A stretch of 64,000 bases of DNA from Bacillus solitudinis (GCF_002797395.1 NZ_KZ454943.1:448724-512723); one strand, 5' to 3'; counted from the stretch's first letter, positions 47,142-56,500 are shown. A program made the numbers and translations. Notes: generated from the sequence alone by a model not told the origin.

Positions 47142-48104
47142 CTATGTAAAATTAACTAAACGCTCTCGAATAAGATCACTCTCATCCATTATTCTCTCAA
47201 ATAACTCTTGAACTGAAGGGATATCATTAATCCTTCCAATTGCTTGACCTGCCCAACCAAAACCATCTTCTTCATTACCGTCATAAATAAATGCTTTATT
47301 TGCTTCAGCACTAATATATTGTTTAAGAATATTATATGTGGGAGATTCTGCTTCAAGTGCAAGGATTTTGTTAGTTAGATGCATTTTTAGCGCTCTTGCA
47401 GGGGCACCGATCGACTTTTTAATAACAACCGTGTCCTCTTCACTCGCATCAATAATCATCTGTTTATAGCGCGAATGTGCATGAATACACTCTTTCGTCG
47501 CAATAAAACGAGTGCCCATTTCTATTCCTTCCGCTCCTAAAGCTAATGCAGCCATCATTGATCGTCCATCTGTTATACCACCGGAGGCAAGGACTGGTAT
47601 TGTTACAGCGTCAACAACTTGAGGCACAAGTACCATCGTGCTTGTATCTGTTCGACCTAAATGGCCTCCACCTTCGTATCCAACTACCATCACCGCATCT
47701 GCACCGAGTTCTTCTGCTTTCAAAGCTTGCCTAGATGAAGAAACAAGAACTAATTTCTTTATTTCGGTACCTTGTAATCTTTGAAAAAAACTCTCAGGAT
47801 TTCCTCCCGTTACTGACACAACGGGAACCTTCTCCTCAATCGCCACATCAAGCATTTCCTCATATGGACGTCCGTGTTGACCAATTGCAAAATTTACACC
47901 AAAAGGTTTTTTTGTTTTTTCACGTACAGATTTGATTTCCCTTTTTAACTCTCCAGGTGTTTGTAATGACATTGCTGTAATTTGCCCTAGACCACCTGCA
48001 TTGGAAACCGCAGCCGCCAAATCAGCATAAGCCAAATACGCAAGTCCTCCTTGAATGATTGGAAAAGTTATTCCAAGCATTGTTGTAATCTTTGTTTCCC
48101 ACAT
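47142..48104 (-). CDS. Nitronate monooxygenase / FabK-like flavoprotein
   Basis: 320 residues, FMN-dependent TIM-barrel enzyme. [34 protein letters not shown] opens the domain; [17 protein letters not shown] carries the catalytic His region and [37 protein letters not shown] the phosphate-binding loop. Such proteins detoxify nitronates or act as enoyl-ACP reductases; FabK needs fatty-acid context that is missing here, so the first is more likely. Confidence 0.85.
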   Translation of the reverse strand: MWETKITTMLGITFPIIQGGLAYLAYADLAAAVSNAGGLGQITAMSLQTPGELKREIKSVREKTKKPFGVNFAIGQHGRPYEEMLDVAIEEKVPVVSVTGGNPESFFQRLQGTEIKKLVLVSSSRQALKAEELGADAVMVVGYEGGGHLGRTDTSTMVLVPQVVDAVTIPVLASGGITDGRSMMAALALGAEGIEMGTRFIATKECIHAHSRYKQMIIDASEEDTVVIKKSIGAPARALKMHLTNKILALEAESPTYNILKQYISAEANKAFIYDGNEEDGFGWAGQAIGRINDIPSVQELFERIMDESDLIRERLVNFT

Positions 48105-48260
48105 AATTGACCTCCCTTCGTCTATACTAGCTTATAACAAAGTTTTATGTAAAATTCAATATTCGACAATTCATTCTTTGCAGCGAGGTACTTATTTGAT
48201 ATACTCAAATTTGTTTTTATAAATAATTATTTTAAGTCTTATATAAATGAGGTGACCCTG

Positions 48261-49733
48261 TTGTCGCGACAACATCTTACACCGTTGTTCTCGGGTGTCC
48301 GAGCACACGCTGAAAAACAACCTATTCAATTTCATATTCCTGGCCACAAAAGAGGTCACGGGATGGATCCAGAATTCCGTTCTTTTATTGGAGAAAATGC
48401 TTTATCAATTGATTTAATTAACATTGCTCCTTTAGATGACCTTCATCATCCGCATGGGATTATCAAAGAAGCGCAGCAACTGGCTGCAGAAGCATTTGGG
48501 GCAGATTATACATTTTTCTCCGTTCAAGGGACAAGTGGTGCCATTATGACAATGATTATGTCCGTTTGTTCTCCTGGAGATAAGATTATTGTCCCAAGAA
48601 ACGTACACAAATCAATTATGTCTGCTATTATTTTTTCAGGAGCAACGCCAATCTTTATCCATCCAGAAATTGACCCGGAACTTGGTATCTCTCATGGTAT
48701 TACGACAGATTCAGTAGAAAAGGCCTTAGCAACACACCCTGATGCCAAAGGTTTAGTTGTTATTAACCCCACCTATTTTGGGATTTCAGGTAACTTAAAA
48801 CAAATTGTTGATATATCTCATTCATATCATATCCCTGTCCTCGTGGATGAAGCTCATGGTGTTCACATTCATTTCCATGATGATTTGCCCCTTTCCGCCA
48901 TGCAAGCTGGTGCTGATATGGCTGCAACGAGTGTTCATAAGCTTGGGGGATCCATGACTCAGAGCTCAGTTTTAAACGTTAAAGAAGGTCTTGTTTCTGC
49001 GAAACGAGTTCAATCAATTATAAGTATGTTAACAACAACATCCACTTCGTATTTATTGTTATCTTCGCTAGATGTAGCAAGAAAACGGTTAGCAACTGAG
49101 GGGAAAGAATTGATTTCAAGTACCATTCAATTAGCAAATGAAACGAGAAGAAGAATCAATCAAATCGAGGGGCTTCTTTGCGTCGGAAAAGAAGTACTAG
49201 GATCGAAAGCTACCTATGATTTTGACCCGACTAAATTAATTATTTCCGTTAGACAGCTCGGGATTACAGGTTATGATGTAGAAGTTTGGTTACGTGAGAA
49301 CTACAACATAGAAGTAGAGCTTTCAGACTTATATAATATCCTTTGTATTGTTTCTTTAGGTGATAACGAAGATAAAGTGAATGTACTTGTTGATGCTCTT
49401 TGTCGACTTGCTTTAGAGCATCCTTCAAACGAAAATAAACAGCACACATACATCTATGTTCCAAATATCCCCACTCTTGCTTTATCGCCACGCGAAGCGT
49501 TCTATGCTGAAACAGAAACAATTTTATTTTCTGAATCCGCTGGGAGAATCATCGCTGAATTTGTTATGGTGTATCCACCAGGGATTCCTATTTTTATTCC
49601 TGGTGAAATTATCACGGAAGATAATCTCGAATATATCTTGGAAAATGTTAAAGTCGGTTTACCAGTTCAAGGTCCTGAAGATGAAACCTTTAAAACGCTT
49701 AGAGTTATTAAAGAACATCAGGCTATCCGTTAA
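48261..49733 (+). CDS. speA: Arginine decarboxylase (SpeA)
   Basis: PLP enzyme that makes agmatine from arginine, the first step to putrescine and spermidine. 490 residues from a TTG (MSRQHLTPLFSGVRAHA) next to GAGGTGA; a GTG three codons upstream is part of that site. Fold type I motifs: HIPGHKRGHGMDPEF, FFSVQGTSGAIM, VLVDEAHGVHIHF and TSVHKLGGS, with PLP Lys227. Belongs to the short Orn/Lys/Arg decarboxylase group, as in B. subtilis. Very high conservation; the SR1-type RNA gene follows on the other strand. Confidence 0.94.
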   Translation: MSRQHLTPLFSGVRAHAEKQPIQFHIPGHKRGHGMDPEFRSFIGENALSIDLINIAPLDDLHHPHGIIKEAQQLAAEAFGADYTFFSVQGTSGAIMTMIMSVCSPGDKIIVPRNVHKSIMSAIIFSGATPIFIHPEIDPELGISHGITTDSVEKALATHPDAKGLVVINPTYFGISGNLKQIVDISHSYHIPVLVDEAHGVHIHFHDDLPLSAMQAGADMAATSVHKLGGSMTQSSVLNVKEGLVSAKRVQSIISMLTTTSTSYLLLSSLDVARKRLATEGKELISSTIQLANETRRRINQIEGLLCVGKEVLGSKATYDFDPTKLIISVRQLGITGYDVEVWLRENYNIEVELSDLYNILCIVSLGDNEDKVNVLVDALCRLALEHPSNENKQHTYIYVPNIPTLALSPREAFYAETETILFSESAGRIIAEFVMVYPPGIPIFIPGEIITEDNLEYILENVKVGLPVQGPEDETFKTLRVIKEHQAIR

Positions 49734-49746
49734 CATAATAAACCTG

Positions 49747-49830
49747 AAAAACGCTTAGATATGAACTGCACCACAATTATTAGATGCACATATAATTGCG
49801 GTGCAGTACAATATTGCACTAAGCGTTTTT
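49747..49830. terminator. Nested bidirectional terminator of speA and SR1
   Basis: Outer stem AAAAACGCTTAG / CTAAGCGTTTTT encloses a second strong hairpin CTGCACC-A-CAATTAT / ATAATTG-C-GGTGCAG (49766-49780 with 49792-49806, 11-nt loop). A/T runs on both sides allow it to serve both strands. Confidence 0.88.
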
Positions 49831-49864
49831 TATTATACATATTAATTTTAACTATCTGCTCTCA

Positions 49865-49990
49865 TTACTCTTTCTCATCCTTTTGACAATCCACACAATG
49901 AGCACTCCCTGTTGCGTAAAGCTTAGTAACTTTTTCATTCTCAAAATGAACAATGGCCTTATTGCACGTTTGACATACAATCGTTCCCAC
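49865..49990 (-). CDS. sr1P: SR1P, GapA-binding peptide
   Basis: 41 residues from a GTG with GAAGAGGAG upstream: MGTIVCQTCNKAIVHFENEK..., with CxxC twice (CQTC and CVDC). The MGTIVCQ(D/T)CN start and following HFE(N/D)EK match SR1P as I know it. In B. subtilis SR1P binds glyceraldehyde-3-phosphate dehydrogenase GapA and promotes its interaction with RNase J1. Too short for common gene-finding thresholds, so easy to miss. The two CxxC pairs suggest a possible zinc ribbon. Confidence 0.85.
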   Translation of the reverse strand: MGTIVCQTCNKAIVHFENEKVTKLYATGSAHCVDCQKDEKE

Positions 49991-50013
49991 GCCAATCAAC
50001 TCCTCTTCATTTT

Positions 50014-50064
50014 TGTAAACGCTTTACTTAGCTTCATAATAATATGTCACAATTGAACTGTCAA
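50014..50064 (-). promoter_or_regulatory. SR1 promoter with CcpN-like and cre-like sites
   Basis: Minus strand: TTGACA (50064-50059), 17 nt, TATTAT (50041-50036). TGTGACATATT (50051-50041), spanning the 3' spacer and first base of the -10 box, fits the CcpN consensus TRTGHYATAYW at every position. A cre-like element TGTAAACGCTTTAC (50014-50027, 12 of 14 to TGWAANCGNTNWCA) covers the start region. SR1 is known to be repressed by CcpN and, weakly, CcpA. Confidence 0.7.
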
Positions 50065-50102
50065 CACATATATAGTATGTCTTATTAAAAAATTGATCAA
50101 TA

Positions 50103-50138
50103 AAAATACTGACATACTTAATTGTACGTCAGTATTTT
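50103..50138 (-). terminator. Terminator of the GAF-type gene
   Basis: Perfect 11-bp stem AAAATACTGAC / GTCAGTATTTT with a 14-nt loop and T-rich tail; it insulates the SR1 promoter. Confidence 0.8.
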
Positions 50139-50196
50139 GTCACTATTTCATAAATAAGTGGAACCATTTCGCTGTAAATAATTCTACCCGAAAAAA

Positions 50197-50652
50197 TTAG
50201 AGATTTCTTTCATTTAGCAAGTAACGTTTATATTGTACCTCAATAAACTTTGAAATTTCCTTCACAAACACAAAATCATCTTCTGTTAATTCATACAACT
50301 CTAGTGGAGCTTGAAAAACCAGTTGACCTAGAAGATGATGCCCAAAGTAAAATGGGATGTAGAGAGATTGAATTTCTGGATTTCTCAAGTAAAGAATTTC
50401 ACCACGGATTGCAGCTAAACTTAATGCACCTTCACCGAAAGGGACATACTTTTTATCAATTTCCCTTCCTGCACTAACTTTTAAAACAAAAGCACGATTT
50501 GTTGTTTCATACAAGCATACTGTAAAACGGTCATTCATTCGGCTGACCAGTTTTTCAACAATACCCTTATAAAAATCGTGTAATGTACGTGCATAATCAG
50601 GAACTGCTCCGACCTCAAGACGTAATTCATCAAGTAGCTCTGACTTATCCAT
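50197..50652 (-). CDS. GAF-domain-like small protein
   Basis: 151 residues, soluble. RFTVCLYETTNRAFVLKVSAGREIDKKYVPFGEGALSLAAIRGEILYLRN and IQSLYIPFYFGHHLLGQLVFQAPL resemble a GAF sensor domain, covering nearly all the protein. No output domain is attached, so it may act as a small-ligand binding or redox sensor. ATG follows GGAGG at 10 nt. I do not recognise a specific family. Confidence 0.68.
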   Translation of the reverse strand: MDKSELLDELRLEVGAVPDYARTLHDFYKGIVEKLVSRMNDRFTVCLYETTNRAFVLKVSAGREIDKKYVPFGEGALSLAAIRGEILYLRNPEIQSLYIPFYFGHHLLGQLVFQAPLELYELTEDDFVFVKEISKFIEVQYKRYLLNERNL

Positions 50653-50780
50653 AGTTTTCGAACCTCCACTTACAAAGCTTCTTATGCCACTGTATATTCA
50701 ATTTTCAGTTTATCATAAAACGCATGTAGAAGGGTGTAACGTTACGACGGCTCTTGTCGAAATTCAATTTTTGACAATCA

Positions 50781-51881
50781 TTAATTCCATATTCGTATTA
50801 AAACTTCTCTTATTTCTTCCTGACTTAAAGGTTTCCAAAACAGTTCTCCGTATATCAATAAATCTTGATGTAAATGTAATCCTGTTAAATCTTGATTCAC
50901 AGCACTACTTGTCCCAGAATTTCCAACAAAACCAATGACGGTTTCTGCATTTACTCTATCCCCTACTTTAATATTTTCAGGAATATCATGCAAATGAGCA
51001 AAACGGTTCATGACCCCATTAGGATATTGAACCCAAACCTGTCTACCTCGAAGTCGGTCAAAAATATATTCAGGTGTTTCACCAAGTTCAGCAGTTACTG
51101 TTAAATCGACCTCTCTCTTTTCGGGAGATTCGTACTCGATGTAATCATGGTCCGCCCTAACAACAATTCCTTCTGCCATCGCATAAATTGGCGTTTCCGT
51201 ATTTATATCCCCACCTGAGGCAAAGTCATACCAATCAATTCCTTCATGAAAGCCGTTTCGATAGTCTCTAGGAGCTCCAGGTAAATGACTGGAAACAGTA
51301 CTAACCTCAGCATTTTTTATTGGGCTCTCAAGAAAACTTAGATACTCAACCATCTTTTCAACATCCCACTCTTCGAAATTAAATGATTCGGGAGGTCCCC
51401 CTACTTTTTCTGTTGGTCCATACCAATCAAATGAAACATTACTATTCCCAAATTTAATTGGTAACTGTAATCCTTTATCAAGAAATTCTACCGGCATGAT
51501 AATATTTCCATTGTCAGTCACTTCAAAATATATCTCATCAGTAGCCAAAAACTCTCCATTTCTCTCGAGAACATTTACCCCTTCGATTAATGCATATTCA
51601 TCTTTATTAACAAAGATTTTTAATGTGCGATTCATCTCATCATACTGATAACTACCATCAATCTTTTTAAGAAAATCGTCTAAATCAAACAAAACATCAT
51701 CAGCTGTGATGTCAATTGCTAACGTATGTAAAGTATCTGATTGTGGTGCTTCTTCCTCTGTATTTTCTTCTAAAACGGCTTCTGCTTCGTTTTCTTTTTC
51801 AACTTCTATATTCCTCTCTTGAGTTTGACACCCATTAATAAGCAGAATCATACAAAGCGTAAATAATTTCAAAAAATTCAC
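50781..51881 (-). CDS. M23 (LytM) family metallopeptidase lipoprotein
   Basis: 366 residues. Signal peptide with lipobox INGC (Cys18), then a highly acidic segment (about 23-48), a copper-amine-oxidase-like N-terminal domain (about 55-145, VLFDLDDFLKKIDGSYQYD) and a C-terminal M23 domain with HEGIDWYD (HxxxD), RFAHLHDI and GLHLHQDL (HLH metal motif). M23 enzymes cut peptidoglycan crosslinks. It is encoded just downstream (minus strand) of a polysaccharide deacetylase lipoprotein. Confidence 0.85.
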   Translation of the reverse strand: MNFLKLFTLCMILLINGCQTQERNIEVEKENEAEAVLEENTEEEAPQSDTLHTLAIDITADDVLFDLDDFLKKIDGSYQYDEMNRTLKIFVNKDEYALIEGVNVLERNGEFLATDEIYFEVTDNGNIIMPVEFLDKGLQLPIKFGNSNVSFDWYGPTEKVGGPPESFNFEEWDVEKMVEYLSFLESPIKNAEVSTVSSHLPGAPRDYRNGFHEGIDWYDFASGGDINTETPIYAMAEGIVVRADHDYIEYESPEKREVDLTVTAELGETPEYIFDRLRGRQVWVQYPNGVMNRFAHLHDIPENIKVGDRVNAETVIGFVGNSGTSSAVNQDLTGLHLHQDLLIYGELFWKPLSQEEIREVLIRIWN

Positions 51882-51991
51882 AATGGCTCGTCCTTTCCAC
51901 GTTTAAGACTAATCATCAAAGTCTTATTCTACTTTTTTTGGTGTCTTTAAACAAGGACTCTCGAATAAATCATTAAAGTATTTTTGCGTTC

Positions 51992-52840
51992 TTATTCTAT
52001 ATCACTCGGTGACAGCATTTCATAGCCCTTTTCTCGCAATCCTTTTACAATCGACTCTAATGCAAATAAGGTCGATTCTCGATCATGCATGAGCAAATTA
52101 GCCCCTTCAGTTAATAAAGGTGTATTGACCATTATATCTGCGAGAGTTTCAACATCCTGATAGTCCTTTTCCCAATCATATCCATAAGTCCAGTTCATTA
52201 AAACCATTCCCTCTTCTTGTACTACTTCGTTCGAGTAATCTGTGTTCACACCATATGGAGCTCTAAAAAAGCGCGGTCGTTCTCCGGTTAACTCCTCAAC
52301 AAGATTATTAAGCTCTATTATTTCTTGTTTTTGTTTTTCTTCTGATATTTCCCTTAAATTTGAATGATTCATTGTATGATTACCAATTTCAAATCCCAAT
52401 TGATGAATGGCTTTCAACTTTTCTTTACCCTGATCACTCTTTAAAAAATGACCATTCACGAAAAAGATTGCATTCGCATCAATCTTCTTCAAAATTGTAG
52501 CCATCTCAAGTGCATGTTTATGTGGAGCATCATCAATTGTCAATAATACGACTTTAGGATTTCCATCAGCAATAGGTTCTATCTTCCAGTTTTTTGCGTT
52601 CACCCTATAATTAGGAAAATCTTGTTTAATAGACTCTTCTACATCAACTTGGTTCTTTTCCTCTTCAAGCTCCTCTTTAATAGGTTCGTTGATGACTTCC
52701 TGCTCTCTACCTTTAGGAATTGGCATTTCATTTATTTCATGGTCATCTTTATTTTGTTCATCTATAGATTGGTTTGATGTGGGAGCAGTGCACCCTATTA
52801 ATAATAGAAAAAATAATGTGTAAACAATGACGACTTTCAT
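51992..52840 (-). CDS. Polysaccharide deacetylase lipoprotein (NodB fold)
   Basis: 282 residues. Lipobox LIGC (Cys17) after a signal peptide, an acidic linker (about 25-75), then a NodB domain: TIDDAPHKHALEMATIL (metal Asp), HTMNHSNL (H and H), RFFRAPYGVN and LLMHD. The first motif is TIDDAP rather than the usual TFDDGP, but the Asp pair is kept. Probable peptidoglycan or teichoic-acid-linked deacetylase at the cell surface. ATG after GGGGAGGGG. Confidence 0.85.
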   Translation of the reverse strand: MKVVIVYTLFFLLLIGCTAPTSNQSIDEQNKDDHEINEMPIPKGREQEVINEPIKEELEEEKNQVDVEESIKQDFPNYRVNAKNWKIEPIADGNPKVVLLTIDDAPHKHALEMATILKKIDANAIFFVNGHFLKSDQGKEKLKAIHQLGFEIGNHTMNHSNLREISEEKQKQEIIELNNLVEELTGERPRFFRAPYGVNTDYSNEVVQEEGMVLMNWTYGYDWEKDYQDVETLADIMVNTPLLTEGANLLMHDRESTLFALESIVKGLREKGYEMLSPSDIE

Positions 52841-52972
52841 AATTCCCCTCCCCTTTTATAAAGATCATAACAAACTTTTAAAGTATAACAAGCTTCCCTT
52901 AGATAAATAATATGAATAATGTCAGGATTTAATAACAATAAGTCAAACATGTACCTAATAAGGGGGGGTTGA

Positions 52973-54019
52973 ATGAAAGGGAGAGCGTGGTTCGGTCGAA
53001 GAGTTATAAAAACGGGTGTTGCAGTCTTTGTCACAGCATCGATTTGTCACTTAATGGATTTGCCCGTAATGTTTGCAGTCATTACAGCAATAGTCACAAC
53101 AGAACCCACAGCCGCTGACTCGTTAAAAAAAGGAGTTATTAGACTTCCTGCAGCTGCATTAGGTGCACTGTTTGCTATTTCTTTAAACTTTTGTATAGGT
53201 CAGTCTGCCCTTACCTATGCACTTGTGGCAATGTTGACAATCACCACCTGTTCTAAATTAAGACTTGACACTGGTACCCTAGTTGCTACGTTGACAGCGG
53301 TGGCGATGATTCCAGGTACAACAGACCATGTTATAACTGATTTTATAACTAGGATGTCAGGGACCTCTGTTGGTATTATCGTTTCCACTCTCGTTAATTT
53401 TATCGTTTTGCCTCCTAAATTTGGTCCAATTCTAGTAGGGAAAGTTGACAAACTCTTTCACCAAGCAGGATCTAGTCTTCAACTCGCAACAGACCATTTG
53501 CTCTGTGATTCAGAGGGAGAACGAACTCATTATTATCGAAAATTGCACGAGCAACTTACAAATACGTACCAATTAACTCAATTCCAATATGATGAATGGC
53601 GCTACCGAAAATCTACTGAGTTCGAACGACGTTCCTTTGGTTTTTTACAAAAAAAGCTTGATTATCTTCATTTGTTTCTCTTTCACATCGGGAAACTATG
53701 TCACTTAAGGATGAATCAATCAATTTCACCTCAGGAGTATAAGGCAGTCATGGGTGCGGTAAATTCATTTAAAACGATTATAAATGATCCTTATCACCAA
53801 ATGGATAGCTCCCATTATGTACAAATAGAAGAATTAAAATTAATCAAAGAAAATCACGCTACGAATCAACCCGTTTTGTATCAATTATGTTCAGAGTTAC
53901 TTTCCTTACATACAGCAGCAAGTGAACTCGCCTTAATTACAACGGATGAACGAAGATTTTCAATTCAAGAACAAGCTTATCCTGATTATGTCTTTTCAAA
54001 AAAGCTACAGTATGATTAA
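52973..54019 (+). CDS. Aromatic acid exporter family (DUF939/ArAE) protein
   Basis: 348 residues. Four to five membrane helices in the N-terminal half (VIKTGVAVFVTASICHLMDLP, VMFAVITAIVTTEPTAADSLKKGVIRLP, then three more to about 150), and a long cytosolic helical C-terminal domain (about 160-340). Typical of the YqjA/YgaE-type ArAE family in Bacillus; the substrate is unknown. Divergent from the deacetylase gene. Confidence 0.8.
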   Translation: MKGRAWFGRRVIKTGVAVFVTASICHLMDLPVMFAVITAIVTTEPTAADSLKKGVIRLPAAALGALFAISLNFCIGQSALTYALVAMLTITTCSKLRLDTGTLVATLTAVAMIPGTTDHVITDFITRMSGTSVGIIVSTLVNFIVLPPKFGPILVGKVDKLFHQAGSSLQLATDHLLCDSEGERTHYYRKLHEQLTNTYQLTQFQYDEWRYRKSTEFERRSFGFLQKKLDYLHLFLFHIGKLCHLRMNQSISPQEYKAVMGAVNSFKTIINDPYHQMDSSHYVQIEELKLIKENHATNQPVLYQLCSELLSLHTAASELALITTDERRFSIQEQAYPDYVFSKKLQYD

Positions 54020-54133
54020 TCTTCAAAATCAGGTTTAGTTCTATTTTAATGAGGTTATAGTAATGAATCTACTTACCTCTCTTCCTCTTCAATCCAGATA
54101 CTTCAATAATTCTCAATAGGAAGGTGATTTATC

Positions 54134-55684
54134 TTGCAAAGATTTAATCCTGTATTTATCTATTCGGTGATAATTGCACTTGCATTTATTGTGTGGGGCT
54201 TATTTGCACCAGAAAACCTAGAGTTTATAACCGCAACCATTCAAGGTTTTATTACAAATAAGTTCGGATGGTTTTATTTAATTTCAGCAACAGCATTTCT
54301 ACTCTTTGCTCTCTATCTAATAATTAGTCCGTACGGGAATATCAAATTGGGAAAACCAGAAGACAAGCCAGAATATAATTACCTCACCTGGTTTTCCTTT
54401 CTATTTACAGCAGGTATGGGGATTGGTTTAGTCTTTTGGGGAGTTGCCGAACCAGTTTATCACTTTTTTGATCCTCCTCAGGCGGAATCAGGTTCAAACC
54501 AAGCAGCTGGTGAAGCGATGAGATATGCCTTTTTTCATTGGGGGCTCCATCCTTGGGCTATTTATTCTATTGTTGCTCTCGCTTTAGCTTATTTTAAGTT
54601 TCGTAAAGATTCACCGGCTGTTATGAGTGCTGTGTTTAGACCTTTACTTGGAAATAAAATAGACGGTGGTATTGGAACGAGCATTAATGTAATCGTTGTG
54701 TTTGCCACGATTTTCGGCGTCGCCACATCTCTTGGATTTGGTGCTGCTCAAATTAGTGCAGGTCTTTCTTATTTAATACCTAATCTAAATACAATGAACA
54801 ATGCTCTACTACAACTTTTGGTTATTATTGTTGTCACGGTATTATTTATTGCTTCCGCACAAACTGGACTAAACAAAGGCATACGTATCTTAAGTAAAAC
54901 CAATGTTTACCTTGCCCTAATTCTCATGTTTTTTGTATTATTCTTTGGTCCAACAAGTTATATTATGGGCGTATTTACTCAAGGTATTGGTAGCTATTTG
55001 CAAAATTTACCTAGTATGAGTTTTCGTCTAGATGTTTATAACGCTGAAACTTCATGGGTAGAAGGATGGACAATATTTTATTGGGCTTGGTGGATTTCCT
55101 GGGCTCCGTTTGTTGGAACTTTTATAGCCCGAGTTTCGAAAGGAAGGACAATACGAGAATTTATAATTGGAGTTCTTGCAGTTCCAGCCACTTTTGGGGC
55201 TTTCTGGTTTAGTGTTTTTGGAGGGACAGGCATTTATCTCCAACGAGAGGGAATTGCTGATATTATGGGGATTATGTCTGATTCAGGAATGGAAGTTGCA
55301 CTTTTTGCCGTTTTAGAGCAGTTCCCTTTAGGTACACTGCTAGCGATTATTGCCCTCTTCCTAATCTCATCATTCTTTGTCACATCTGCAGACTCTGCTA
55401 CCATTGTTTTAGGCATGCAGACAACTAATGGAAATTTGAATCCCCCGAATTCAATTAAGTTAATATGGGGACTTATTATTTCTTCTACTGCTGCAATACT
55501 TTTAACATCGGAACAAGGATTAGGCGCTCTACAAACCGCCGCAATTATCGCTGCATTTCCCTTTACCATTCTAATGATTGCTATGATGTTTTCACTTGTG
55601 AAATCGTTACGAGAAGAAAAGACTATCCTAGCCAATGAAAAGGAAAATAGCAAAATAGAACAAGACCAATTCAAAAAAGAGTAG
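54134..55684 (+). CDS. BCCT-family betaine/carnitine/choline transporter
   Basis: 516 residues, 12 predicted helices. TAGMGIGLVFWGVAEPVYHF (about 94-113) holds the glycine-rich substrate-binding helix, and EGWTIFYWAWWISWAPFVGTFIARVSKGRTIREF (about 311-344) is the BCCT signature with the aromatic box. Sodium-coupled import of compatible solutes such as glycine betaine (OpuD-like) is most likely. TTG start after AGGAAGGTGA. The last 25 residues are charged. Confidence 0.9.
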   Translation: MQRFNPVFIYSVIIALAFIVWGLFAPENLEFITATIQGFITNKFGWFYLISATAFLLFALYLIISPYGNIKLGKPEDKPEYNYLTWFSFLFTAGMGIGLVFWGVAEPVYHFFDPPQAESGSNQAAGEAMRYAFFHWGLHPWAIYSIVALALAYFKFRKDSPAVMSAVFRPLLGNKIDGGIGTSINVIVVFATIFGVATSLGFGAAQISAGLSYLIPNLNTMNNALLQLLVIIVVTVLFIASAQTGLNKGIRILSKTNVYLALILMFFVLFFGPTSYIMGVFTQGIGSYLQNLPSMSFRLDVYNAETSWVEGWTIFYWAWWISWAPFVGTFIARVSKGRTIREFIIGVLAVPATFGAFWFSVFGGTGIYLQREGIADIMGIMSDSGMEVALFAVLEQFPLGTLLAIIALFLISSFFVTSADSATIVLGMQTTNGNLNPPNSIKLIWGLIISSTAAILLTSEQGLGALQTAAIIAAFPFTILMIAMMFSLVKSLREEKTILANEKENSKIEQDQFKKE

Positions 55685-55744
55685 GCACGTTTAAAAAAGA
55701 ATTTAGAGGTAGTTGATTCAATCGTCATAAAGTGTCTGAAGACG

Positions 55745-55777
55745 AAAGATACAAATCACAAACTGATTTGTATCTTT
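55745..55777 (+). terminator. Terminator of the BCCT transporter gene
   Basis: Perfect 14-bp stem AAAGATACAAATCA with a 5-nt loop and a five-T tail. The next 230 nt to 56014 are AT-rich with nothing recognisable. Confidence 0.88.
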
Positions 55778-56014
55778 TTAGTGCAGTGTTTACAAAGATA
55801 CTTACAAAACTTCTCATCTATAAAAGTAATATTTAACAATGAAAAATAATTAGAATAGCCGCCAAAGTGAGGTTACTATCTTTTTCTACATTTCTACATA
55901 TTTCTATTTCATTACATTTTAGTTACTACTTGTCCTAACTCGATTTAGGCATGCTAAAATGAAAGAATAAGGTATTTTCTATACTTATTTTGTTGTGCAG
56001 GGAAGTGACAAGCG

Positions 56015-56389
56015 ATGAACAAGATTATGTTAGCCGTACTTTTTTGCTTTATTATCATGTTGTCAAGCTGTCTATCTTCAGCTTCAACAAATGAAAATCC
56101 TTTTAACCAAATTGAAGGTGAAACCTTAACCGTGTTATTTTCTGATTCTCGTTTCATTCGAGATGAAAATAGCTACTATGATGCATTGCTTGAATTACAA
56201 CAAGAACATCCTGGACGGATTCCTCCTTTTATTATTGTCGATAAAAACGAGAGAGAGAAAATAAAATATTACGATGTCGTGGAGTTTCCTACAATGCTAG
56301 TCGTCTCGCAAGAAAGTATTTCATTGAGAATGGAAGGACCTCATCCGAAAGAACAAATTTTAAAACAATTAAAAGAAGTGTTTCAATAA
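56015..56389 (+). CDS. slp: Small lipoprotein (Slp-type)
   Basis: 124 residues. Lipobox LSSC (Cys19) after a signal peptide. ETLTVLFSDSRF...IPPFIIVDKNE...EFPTMLVVSQES looks like a degenerate thioredoxin fold lacking the CxxC. B. subtilis has a lipoprotein gene slp of about the same size next to pdhD, which is why that symbol is used; sequence identity could not be tested. Ends at a terminator shared with pdhD. Confidence 0.62.
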   Translation: MNKIMLAVLFCFIIMLSSCLSSASTNENPFNQIEGETLTVLFSDSRFIRDENSYYDALLELQQEHPGRIPPFIIVDKNEREKIKYYDVVEFPTMLVVSQESISLRMEGPHPKEQILKQLKEVFQ

Positions 56390-56467
56390 TTCTAAAGTAT
56401 TGTTCGAAGCCACTACCCTACTTTTCAACACTTGAAAAGCTCCACCTGAATCACTTTCTTAATCCAC

Positions 56468-56497
56468 AAAAAAAGCACTCGTATGAGTGCTTTTTTT
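56468..56497. terminator. Bidirectional terminator of slp and the pdh operon
   Basis: Perfect 13-bp stem AAAAAAAGCACTC / GAGTGCTTTTTTT, loop GTAT. Confidence 0.92.
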
Positions 56498-56500
56498 GTT

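Larger units (their letters stand above)
49747..50029 (-). ncRNA. SR1: SR1-like dual-function RNA
   Basis: In B. subtilis SR1 lies between pdhD and speA; it base-pairs with ahrC mRNA and encodes the peptide SR1P, which binds GapA. Here a minus-strand transcription unit beside speA has a near-consensus promoter (start near 50029), an SR1P-type reading frame and a strong terminator. About 283 nt, longer than the 205-nt B. subtilis RNA because of the nested terminator. Base-pairing to ahrC cannot be tested from this window. Confidence 0.78.
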
